Below, one piece after another: positions 16,587-23,667 of a DNA stretch of 64,000 bases. The position numbers were made by a program, and so were the translations under genes. The notes below the pieces were generated by a model that was not told the DNA's origin, did no database searches, and saw nothing but the letters and a program-made list of their open reading frames with translations. Position 1 is the stretch's first letter, and every line of letters begins with the position of its first letter. Source of the stretch: Bifidobacterium pseudolongum subsp. globosum (GTDB lineage: Bacteria; Actinomycetota; Actinomycetes; Actinomycetales; Bifidobacteriaceae); the NCBI RefSeq assembly GCF_004155535.1, contig NZ_RYUH01000014.1, positions 206,657 to 270,656 on the forward strand. Reading direction: 5' to 3'.

Positions 16587-18752
16587 ATGAGAGAAACCAC
16601 TAGCGCCGAAGAGCGCACTCAGGACCAATCCACCACAGCAACCCGCGCCGCGCGCAAGCCGCGTGCCGCCGCCAAGACCCGCACCAAGACTTCCGCGAAG
16701 GCTTCGGGCGCCATGCCACCCACGGTCATCGCCGCCAAAGAGCCGAACCTGTTCGGCCGCGTCAACATCCTCGATGTGCGCCCCGACGCGCAGGACGCCG
16801 TGTTCCCCGCCCGCGTGGAGCTCGGCGAACCGTTCACCGTGAGCGCACAGGTGTTCCTCGAAGGTCGCGCCACCGTGCGCGCGACCGCCGTGCTGAAGAA
16901 CCCGCGCGGCCGCGTGATGGCCCGCGTGCCGATGACCCAGACGAACACCGGGCTCGACATCTGGACCGCCACGCTGCAGGCCGGCTCCCCCACCGACCTG
17001 GCGCCGTGGGACGACGGCTTCGCCGACGTGCTCGGCCAGCTCGGCAACTGGAAGGTGGCCATTGAGGGCTGGGCCGACACCTACACCGATTGGGTGCTCG
17101 ACGCCACCGCCCGCGTGAACGCCGACGCCGGCAGCGCCGACGCCGAAGGCGCGATCGTGCGCGGCTCCGAGATCCTCACGCGCTGGGCCGCCACGCGCGA
17201 CGCCGGCTTGGACGCCACGCAGCGCAAGGTGCTGCGCGAGACCGCCAAGCAGATGCTCGACGCGACGATCCCCGCCGCCGAACGCCTCGCCATCGCGCAG
17301 ATCGACGAGATCGAGGCCCTGCACACCACCAACCCGCTGCGCGACGGGCTCACGGCGAGCCGCGACCGCGTGTTCCACGTGGAACGCCCCAAGTCGAGCT
17401 TCAGCGCGTGGTACCAGTTCTTCCCGCGCTCCGAAGGCGCGACCGTCAACGAACGCGGCGAGACGACGCCCGGCACGCTGCGCACCGCCGTCAGCGGCCT
17501 TGAGCGCGCCAAGAGCGAAGGCTTCACCATCGCGTACCTGCCCGCCGTCTTCCCCATGGACCACAGCGCACCGGACGCGCGCCTGTTCGCGGTGGGCACC
17601 GCGGCCGGCGGCCACGACACCGTGGACCCGGAGCTCGGTTCGATGGACGATTTCAAGGCCTTCTGCGCACGCGCGCATGAGCTGGGGATCGAAGTGGCCC
17701 TCGGCCTGCCGCTGCGCTGCGCGCCCACCCACCCGTGGGTCGCCGCGCACCCCGAATGGTTCCGCCGCAACGCCGACGGCTCGTTCATGCACGCGCTCGA
17801 CGCGCAGGGCAACCCCGAACCGTTCTACGAGCTCGACTTCGACAACGACCTGACGGGCCTTGAGCGTGAGGTCGAACGCATCATCGACGTGTGGATCGAG
17901 GCCGGCGCGACCGCGTTCCAGATCGATGAGCCGCAGACCGAGCCGGTGCGCTTCTGGCAGGATGTGCTCGCCGCGGTCACGAAGAAGCACCCCGAGGTGC
18001 TGTTCCTCGCCGAGGCGTTCAGCCGCCCGGCGCTCGTGCGCGCGCTCGCCTACGCCGGCTTCACGCAGAACCACAGCTATTTCCCGTGGCGCAACACGAA
18101 GGAGGAGCTCGAGGCGTTCCTCACCGAAACCAACGGCGAAGGCGGCTTCTACCAGCACAACACGTTCTGGCCCGCCACGCCCGACGTGCTCAGCGATTAC
18201 CTGCGCGACAACGGCGTGGCCGGCCACGCTGTGCGCGCGGTGCTCGCCGCGATGGGCTCGCCGAGCTGGGGCATCTACAACGGCTACGAGCTGATGGAGA
18301 ACAACGTGATCGCGGACGGCGCCGCCGCGCTCGGCAATGAGCGCACCGAAGTCCGCGCCCGCGACTGGAGCGGCGCGGTGGAGTACGGCATCGCCGAACT
18401 GCTCACCTCGCTCAACCGCATCCGCGCCGCGCACCCGGCCACGCGCAGCTACCACACGCTGACCGTTCTGCCGAGCGCCAACCCGGCGATCGTCGCGTTC
18501 GCGCGCCAGACGCCGGCGCAGTACACGGCGGACGGCAAGCCCGACACACTGCTCATCGTGGTCAATCTCGACTGCTACCACGAACAGCAGTCGTCGATCC
18601 ACGTCGACCTCAACGCGCTTGGCCTGCCGGCCGACCGCACGTACCGCGTGCGCGACCTGCTGACCGACCGCACGTTCGACTGGAGTTGGGACAACTTCGT
18701 CTCGCTGGCCCCGTGGGCCGACGTGGCGCACATCCTGAGCGTCGAATACTGA
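16587..18752 (+). CDS. glgE: alpha-1,4-glucan:maltose-1-phosphate maltosyltransferase-like (GH13)
   Basis: 721 residues: an N-terminal Ala/Lys/Arg-rich tail (1-45), an N-terminal beta domain, and a GH13_3 barrel. The family adds maltosyl units from maltose-1-phosphate to glucans. Recognisable GlgE blocks are THPWVAAHPEWF (381-392), the nucleophile region FQIDEPQTEP (Asp447) and the acid/base region FLAEAFSRP (Glu476). Known GlgE has FRVDNPHTKP, so the GH13-invariant Arg two residues before the nucleophile is Gln445 and the following Asn is Glu448. The start at 16587 rather than 16578 fits the leaderless promoter. No trehalose synthase or maltokinase gene is in the window. The activity prediction is tentative because of these substitutions. 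Confidence 0.8.
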   Translation: MRETTSAEERTQDQSTTATRAARKPRAAAKTRTKTSAKASGAMPPTVIAAKEPNLFGRVNILDVRPDAQDAVFPARVELGEPFTVSAQVFLEGRATVRATAVLKNPRGRVMARVPMTQTNTGLDIWTATLQAGSPTDLAPWDDGFADVLGQLGNWKVAIEGWADTYTDWVLDATARVNADAGSADAEGAIVRGSEILTRWAATRDAGLDATQRKVLRETAKQMLDATIPAAERLAIAQIDEIEALHTTNPLRDGLTASRDRVFHVERPKSSFSAWYQFFPRSEGATVNERGETTPGTLRTAVSGLERAKSEGFTIAYLPAVFPMDHSAPDARLFAVGTAAGGHDTVDPELGSMDDFKAFCARAHELGIEVALGLPLRCAPTHPWVAAHPEWFRRNADGSFMHALDAQGNPEPFYELDFDNDLTGLEREVERIIDVWIEAGATAFQIDEPQTEPVRFWQDVLAAVTKKHPEVLFLAEAFSRPALVRALAYAGFTQNHSYFPWRNTKEELEAFLTETNGEGGFYQHNTFWPATPDVLSDYLRDNGVAGHAVRAVLAAMGSPSWGIYNGYELMENNVIADGAAALGNERTEVRARDWSGAVEYGIAELLTSLNRIRAAHPATRSYHTLTVLPSANPAIVAFARQTPAQYTADGKPDTLLIVVNLDCYHEQQSSIHVDLNALGLPADRTYRVRDLLTDRTFDWSWDNFVSLAPWADVAHILSVEY

Positions 18753-18759
18753 TGATCGG

Positions 18760-18792
18760 CCATACACCGCGCGGCGCACGCGCGGTGTATGG
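18760..18792 (+). terminator. glgE terminator
   Basis: A 12-bp perfect stem (CCATACACCGCG / CGCGGTGTATGG) with a 9-base loop begins eight bases after the stop and is followed by TTGTAGG. The U-tract is weak. Confidence 0.65.
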
Positions 18793-18830
18793 TTGTAGGG
18801 GTACCAACTCAACTTGTAAGGAGAATTACC

Positions 18831-19352
18831 ATGGCAGAGACCTTCAACGTCGTTGTGGAGATTCCGCGCGGATCGAAGAACAAGTACGAAGTGGACCAGG
18901 CTTCGGGCCGCGTGTTCCTCGACCGTACGCTGTTCACCGCGATGGGCTACCCGGATGACTACGGCTACATCGACGGCACCCTGGGCGAGGACGGCGATCC
19001 GCTCGACGCGCTCGTGATGCTCAGCGATTCCGTGTTCCCGGGCTGCATCGTGGAATGCCGCGCCGTCGGCCTGTACCACATGGTCGACGAAGAGGGCGGC
19101 GACGACAAGGTGCTGTGCGTGCCGGCCGATGTGCGCTACGACAACATCAAGGACATCGCCGACGTCTCCGAGTACCACAAGGCCGAGATCAAGCACTTCT
19201 TCGAGCAGTACAAGGCCCTCGAGCCTGGCAAGGAAGTCATGCCGGGCGACTACTGGGCGGACGCCGCCGCCGCGGAGAAGGAGATCAAGGAATCCCGCGA
19301 GCGCCTCGCGCAGAAGCAGGCCGCCGAGCACGACGCGGACCTGAACGACTGA
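18831..19352 (+). CDS. ppa: inorganic pyrophosphatase
   Basis: 173-residue family I soluble pyrophosphatase, hydrolysing PPi to drive biosynthetic reactions. Active-site blocks: [35 protein letters not shown] (the DGDPLD metal-binding signature) and [14 protein letters not shown]. Length matches the bacterial hexameric form; a charged C-terminal tail ([20 protein letters not shown]) extends it slightly. AAGGAG lies seven bases before the ATG. Monocistronic between two hairpins. Confidence 0.97.
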   Translation: MAETFNVVVEIPRGSKNKYEVDQASGRVFLDRTLFTAMGYPDDYGYIDGTLGEDGDPLDALVMLSDSVFPGCIVECRAVGLYHMVDEEGGDDKVLCVPADVRYDNIKDIADVSEYHKAEIKHFFEQYKALEPGKEVMPGDYWADAAAAEKEIKESRERLAQKQAAEHDADLND

Positions 19353-19360
19353 CACGCGTT

Positions 19361-19386
19361 GTGGGGCCCGGCGCACTAGGCCCCAC
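19361..19386 (+). terminator. hairpin after ppa
   Basis: GTGGGGCC pairs with GGCCCCAC across a 10-base loop, eight bases after the ppa stop. Confidence 0.6.
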
Positions 19387-19401
19387 GACCTACCCATAAG
19401 G

Positions 19402-19437
19402 TGAGCCCCGCCGGACCATGCGGTTCGACGGGGCTCA
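19402..19437. terminator. second hairpin between convergent ppa and the membrane-protein gene
   Basis: TGAGCCCCG pairs with CGGGGCTCA, with an inner CCG/CGG. It lies midway between two convergent genes and may stop transcription from both sides. Confidence 0.55.
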
Positions 19438-19479
19438 TTAAGTTCCTTATCTCGAGAGGCAATCGTCATCTCTGAACGA

Positions 19480-20235
19480 TTACACAAGCCACATTACCAA
19501 AGCGGCAATACCAACCAAAGCGCCTGTCAGCATCACGGGCAGCAATCCGAACCCGACCCACGCCGCGCGCGCCCCCGGCAGCGGCTGCGCCTCGCGGTAC
19601 CACAGGCGTGACACCACGGCGAGCGCCACGGCCCCGGCCACCACGACCACAACACAGACGATGCGCCACACGTCGGCGGCGGAGGCCTCATGGAAGAGCA
19701 TCGGCAGGAAGCACCAGCCGGACGCGGCGATCGACGCCACGCCGTCGGTGACCATATGCGAGAGCTGCACGATCATGTCGGTGCGCTGCGGCCGCGCCAT
19801 CTGGCGGATGAACGCCGCGACGACGAGCACGACGAGCAGGCCGGCCACGCCCGCGCACCAAGCGGCCGCGTTGTAATACTGCGCGTTGGCCGTGCCGGCG
19901 TGGGGAGCGCCCTGCCGCTCGAACACGAACTGCCCCAACAACGGCGTGGACGCGCACACCATGGCCACGAACCCGAGCACCACGGCGGTCACGCGCCCGG
20001 GCACGCCGTCGCGCAACGGGCAGAAGAACGCGAAGAGCACGATGATCGCCGCCACGGCGAACGCGGTGACCGAGAATGTGGACGACGAGACGGCGCCGCT
20101 GCCGGGCAGGCAGGCGAACGCTACGAGCACCACGTAGGCGGCCGCCTGCACGGCGAGGGGCCATGTGAAGGGGCGCTGCGGCGCCCGGGCGCGCATGTCG
20201 CTGTGCGGCTGGGGAACGGATTGGGCTTCGGTCAT
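19480..20235 (-). CDS. seven-helix membrane protein, unknown
   Basis: 251 residues from an ATG preceded by GAAGGTG. A polar N-terminus of about 25 residues (MTEAQSVPQPHSDMRARAPQ) is followed by seven hydrophobic segments: near WPLAVQAAAYVVLVAFACL, FAVAAIIVLFAFFC, VTAVVLGFVAMVCAST, AAAWCAGVAGLLVVLVVAAF, SIAASGWCFLPMLF, IVCVVVVVAGAVALAVV and LLPVMLTGALVGIAALVMW. No catalytic or transport motif stands out. It is divergent from glnR with a spacer of about 250 bases. I cannot assign a family. Confidence 0.7.
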   Translation of the reverse strand: MTEAQSVPQPHSDMRARAPQRPFTWPLAVQAAAYVVLVAFACLPGSGAVSSSTFSVTAFAVAAIIVLFAFFCPLRDGVPGRVTAVVLGFVAMVCASTPLLGQFVFERQGAPHAGTANAQYYNAAAWCAGVAGLLVVLVVAAFIRQMARPQRTDMIVQLSHMVTDGVASIAASGWCFLPMLFHEASAADVWRIVCVVVVVAGAVALAVVSRLWYREAQPLPGARAAWVGFGLLPVMLTGALVGIAALVMWLV

Positions 20236-20487
20236 GATCGTCACCTTCGAACCTTGGGGCGTTGCCTGCGGCGCTGGGCGCGGCGGCATCCATATGCGCA
20301 CCACACTAGTCTCGCCCCCTCACAACACCGCCGCCGCCAATCGTCTCGCCCGCGCGTTCTCATCGCGAAATACGGCTGCGCCGATAGACTGTGACCAACT
20401 ACACTATGGCCGAAGCGGCGTGACGCACACGCCGCCGAGCGCCGCCGCGGGACTGACGCCGAACCGAAACCAAAGGGGTATGACGTG

Positions 20488-21243
20488 ATGGATCTGACCT
20501 TGATGACCACTTCCCCCGACCCGGCGACCGTGTTGCCGTCGCTCGCGCTGCTGTCGCACCGTGTGCGCGTGCTGCCGATGGACGCGGCGAGCCTGGTGAA
20601 GATGCCCGAACAGACGATCCTGCTGCTCGACAGCCGCGACGACCTGGCGAACGCGAAGACGCTGTGCCGCATGATCCACGCCTCCGGCCTGACCACGCCG
20701 ATCCTGCTCATCCTGACCGAGGGCGGCTTCACCGTGGTCAATGCGGAGTGGGGTGTGAGCGACGTGATCGTGGCGAGCGCCTCACCCGCCGAGGTGGAAG
20801 GCCGCCTGCGCCTTGTCTCGGAGCGCCGCAACACATACACCGTGGCCACGAACGGCACGGCGCAGCAGGCCGACGCGCAGGAGGACGGGCTGATCCGCTC
20901 GGGCGAGCTGATCGTGGACACCAACGGCTACACCGCGAACCTGCGTGGCATCCCGATTGACCTGGCCTACAAGGAATTCGAACTGCTCAAATACCTGGTG
21001 CAGCATCCGGGCCGCGTGTTCACGCGCGCGCAGCTGCTGCAGGAGGTGTGGGGCTATGACTACTACGGCGGCACGCGCACGGTCGACGTGCACATCCGCC
21101 GTCTGCGCGCCAAGCTCGGCGGCGAATACGAGCATGTGATCGGCACGGTGCGCAACGTGGGCTACCGTTTCGACCCACCAGAGAACGACGAGGCGCAGGA
21201 GCACGCCAAAGAGGCCGCCGAACATTCCCCCGCCGAGAAATAA
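20488..21243 (+). CDS. glnR: GlnR-type orphan OmpR-family nitrogen regulator
   Basis: 251-residue transcription factor with an atypical N-terminal receiver domain (LLLDSRDDLANAKTLCRMIHASGLTTPILLILTEGG; Asp48 retained) and a C-terminal winged helix ending VFTRAQLLQEVWGYDYYGGTRTVDVHIRRLRAKLGGEYEHVIGTVRNVGYRF, split here only by memory of the family: the run from VFTRAQ to GYRF lies at about residues 180-232. Both halves closely resemble Streptomyces GlnR, which controls ammonium assimilation genes. No sensor kinase gene is adjacent, as expected. AAAGGGG precedes both a GTG (20485) and the chosen ATG. The C-terminal tail is Glu/Ala-rich. Confidence 0.85.
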   Translation: MDLTLMTTSPDPATVLPSLALLSHRVRVLPMDAASLVKMPEQTILLLDSRDDLANAKTLCRMIHASGLTTPILLILTEGGFTVVNAEWGVSDVIVASASPAEVEGRLRLVSERRNTYTVATNGTAQQADAQEDGLIRSGELIVDTNGYTANLRGIPIDLAYKEFELLKYLVQHPGRVFTRAQLLQEVWGYDYYGGTRTVDVHIRRLRAKLGGEYEHVIGTVRNVGYRFDPPENDEAQEHAKEAAEHSPAEK

Positions 21244-21319
21244 CACGCCCCGACGGTTGCCGCCCGCAGCACGGCGAGTACGCTTGCAGGCAATGGCGCA
21301 AGCTGCGGGAAGGATCATG

Positions 21320-22063
21320 ATGGCAACCGAATCGAAACGCGCGCGCACCGCGCGCATGCACCGCGAATATGCGGCATTGTGCGAGCTCATCCCGGTCGTC
21401 GAATGCCAGCTCGACTTCGACTCGCCGTTCCAATTGCTTGTGGCCACCGTGCTGAGCGCGCAGACGACCGACAAGCGCGTCAACCAGGTCACCCCCGAGC
21501 TCTTCGCCGCATACGGTTCGCCGCAGGAGCTCGCCGCCGCGGACATCACGGACGTGGAGCGCATCATCCGCCCGTTGGGCTTCTACCGCATGAAGAGCAA
21601 GCACATCATCGAACTGGCGCAGGCGCTCGTGGCCACCAACAACGGGCAGGTCGCCGAATCGATGGACGCGCTGACCGCGCTCCCCGGCGTGGGGCGCAAA
21701 ACCGCGAACGTGGTGCTCGGCAACGCGTTCGGCAAGCCGTCGTTCCCCGTCGACACCCATGTGATCCGCGTGACCGCTCGCCTGCACTGGCGTGACGACT
21801 GGATGAAACCGAACGCCTCGCCCGAAGACATCGAGCGTGAGATCACCGCGTGCTTCCCGCCCGAAACATGGACCGACCTGTCCCACCGGCTGATCATCTT
21901 CGGCCGTAACATCTGCATGGCGCGCCGCCCGGACTGCACGCGCTGCCCGTTGCGGCGCAGCTGCCCGAGCGCCGCGCACTTCCTGGAGCTCGAAGCCGAG
22001 CGCGAGGCCATGGCCGCACGCAAACGCCGCCGGCCGCGCACCGCGGGCCGCCGCGGCCGCTAG
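21320..22063 (+). CDS. nth: endonuclease III (DNA glycosylase/AP lyase)
   Basis: 247-residue base-excision enzyme removing oxidised pyrimidines. Helix-hairpin-helix LPGVGRKTANVVLG, catalytic Lys in VLSAQTTDKRVNQ, catalytic Asp in FPVDTHVIRV, and a [4Fe-4S] site C-X6-C-X2-C-X5-C in NICMARRPDCTRCPLRRSC. The C-terminus adds a basic tail (ARKRRRPRTAGRRGR). GGAAGG lies six bases before the ATG at 21320; an ATG at 21293, eight bases after a TACGCT box, is an alternative leaderless start. The stop codon TAG forms the first three bases of the -10 box of the next gene. Confidence 0.93.
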   Translation: MATESKRARTARMHREYAALCELIPVVECQLDFDSPFQLLVATVLSAQTTDKRVNQVTPELFAAYGSPQELAAADITDVERIIRPLGFYRMKSKHIIELAQALVATNNGQVAESMDALTALPGVGRKTANVVLGNAFGKPSFPVDTHVIRVTARLHWRDDWMKPNASPEDIEREITACFPPETWTDLSHRLIIFGRNICMARRPDCTRCPLRRSCPSAAHFLELEAEREAMAARKRRRPRTAGRRGR

Positions 22064-22066
22064 ACT
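22061..22066 (+). promoter_or_regulatory. -10 box of a near-leaderless transcript, overlapping the nth stop
   Basis: TAGACT lies eight bases before the ATG of the solute-binding protein gene. Its TAG is the nth stop codon. Confidence 0.5.
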
Positions 22067-22074
22067 CGGGTGCC

Positions 22075-23595
22075 ATGACCCATCGCAACCGTTCATCAGT
22101 CCGCCCGTGGATCGTCTTCACCGTGGTGCTCGTGGTGCTCGCGCTCGCCGCGGGCGGCGTGTTCCTGCTGCTGCGCCCGCACGGCGGCTCGCCGTTCGGG
22201 GGCCGCTCGGGCGCGCACATCACCGTCGGCCTGCGCGACAAGCCGTCGTCGCTCGACATCCGCACGAACAGCGAGCGCGCGGTGGAGCAGGCGCTCGTCG
22301 ACAACGTGTACCAGACGCTCGTCACCATGGACGGCGAGCGCGCAATCAGCGCGAACGTGGCCGCGCGCTGGAGCGAGTCGACCGATGGCCTGCGCTACTC
22401 CTTCCAGCTGCGCGAAGGCGCCACGTTCGCCGACGGCAGTCCGCTCAACGCGAGCGCCGTCGTCGCCTCGCTGCAGCGCACGATTCAAGACAGGCAGGTG
22501 GGCGCGGACGACATGGCGCATGTGGCGGGCGTGGAGAACCCCGACGAGACGACCGTCGTGATCACGCTGCACGAGCCGAACCCGCGCCTGCTTGAGGCGC
22601 TCGCCGGCCGTGCGGGCGTCATCGTCAACCCGAACGCGCACGACGCCGATTTCGCGCACGCGTCGTATGGCTCGGGCCCGTTCACCGTCAGCTCGTTCAC
22701 CGGTGACACGATCGAACTGGCGCGCAACGAGCGTTATTGGCAGGACAAGCCGGCGTTGGCGCGCGTGACGCTGCGGTACATGCCGAGCGACGAGGCGCTC
22801 GTGGGCGGCATGCGCGACGGCTCGCTCGACGTGGCGCTGCCGCAGGGCGCGCAGGCGGCGAGTGAGATCGCGAAGATCGACGGCGTGCAGGTGAGCGACG
22901 GCATCAGCACGCGCAAGACGCTCGTGGCGTTCAACAATGCGGGCAGCAGCCCGTTCTCCGACGAACAGGTGCGCCAGTTCACGCGCTTCGCGATTGACGC
23001 GGCGCAGATCGCGCGCGCGCAGCCGGATGCGAAAGCGCAGTTGAGCGGCCCGATCTCGCAGCTGCAGCCCGGATATGAGGACCTCAACGCGCTGTTCCCC
23101 TTCGACCTGGAGCGCGCGCAGTCGATGCGCTGGTATTTCGCAGCCGGCTATTTCGCGCCGTTCACACTGCTCGCCGACGAGGCGCACCGCGATCTGGCGC
23201 AGCGGATCGTGGACGAGATGGCGGCGATCCCGATGCCGGTCACACTCGAAGTGGTCGATTCGGCCACGCTCGCCTCGCGCGTGGAGGCGGGTGACTATAC
23301 ATGCGCATTGATCGAGATGGACGACCCGCACGACTACACGCGGTTCGTGGACGGCAGCGCGATGTTCGGCTACCAGAACGGCGCCGCACAGGAACAGTAC
23401 GCGAAGGCGCTCGCGCAGACCGACTTCGTGTCGTACCGCGAACAGCTGCGCGCATTCGACCGGATCGTGAGCCAGGACGCGGCGAGCGCATGGCTGTACA
23501 CGGGCAAGGACGTGATGGCGGCACGGTCGCATGTGCAGGGCCTGCCGGTTGATCTGACGAGCTGGCGCCTGCCGCTCGCGCATGTGCGCGCGTAG
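22075..23595 (+). CDS. membrane-anchored peptide-type ABC solute-binding protein
   Basis: 506 residues of the SBP family 5 (oligopeptide/dipeptide/nickel) fold: QALVDNVYQTLVTMDGE, FQLREGATFADGSPLNASAV, and SYGSGPFTVSSFTGDTIELARNERYW. In place of the usual lipobox, it has a single uncleaved-looking N-terminal helix (about residues 12-34, VFTVVLVVLALAAGGVFLLL) with no cysteine, so it is probably tethered as a type II membrane protein. No permease or ATPase genes are adjacent, so it is an orphan binding protein. Ligand unknown. Confidence 0.8.
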   Translation: MTHRNRSSVRPWIVFTVVLVVLALAAGGVFLLLRPHGGSPFGGRSGAHITVGLRDKPSSLDIRTNSERAVEQALVDNVYQTLVTMDGERAISANVAARWSESTDGLRYSFQLREGATFADGSPLNASAVVASLQRTIQDRQVGADDMAHVAGVENPDETTVVITLHEPNPRLLEALAGRAGVIVNPNAHDADFAHASYGSGPFTVSSFTGDTIELARNERYWQDKPALARVTLRYMPSDEALVGGMRDGSLDVALPQGAQAASEIAKIDGVQVSDGISTRKTLVAFNNAGSSPFSDEQVRQFTRFAIDAAQIARAQPDAKAQLSGPISQLQPGYEDLNALFPFDLERAQSMRWYFAAGYFAPFTLLADEAHRDLAQRIVDEMAAIPMPVTLEVVDSATLASRVEAGDYTCALIEMDDPHDYTRFVDGSAMFGYQNGAAQEQYAKALAQTDFVSYREQLRAFDRIVSQDAASAWLYTGKDVMAARSHVQGLPVDLTSWRLPLAHVRA

Positions 23596-23654
23596 GCGGT
23601 TCGCGCGGTTTTTCTAGAGCGGAACGCGCGCGCGGTGATGTCACAGTCGCTTTT

Positions 23655-23660
23655 TAGACT
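23655..23660 (+). promoter_or_regulatory. -10 box of a leaderless valS transcript
   Basis: TAGACT ends seven bases before the valS ATG; the intervening GACGGGT contains no convincing ribosome-binding site. Confidence 0.6.
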
Positions 23661-23667
23661 GACGGGT

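Noticed and set aside
16557..19487. A 976-codon open frame on the minus strand opposite glgE and ppa
   Set aside because: Its Arg/Gly/His/Val-rich translation has no family resemblance, and it mirrors two clear genes. High GC keeps such frames open.
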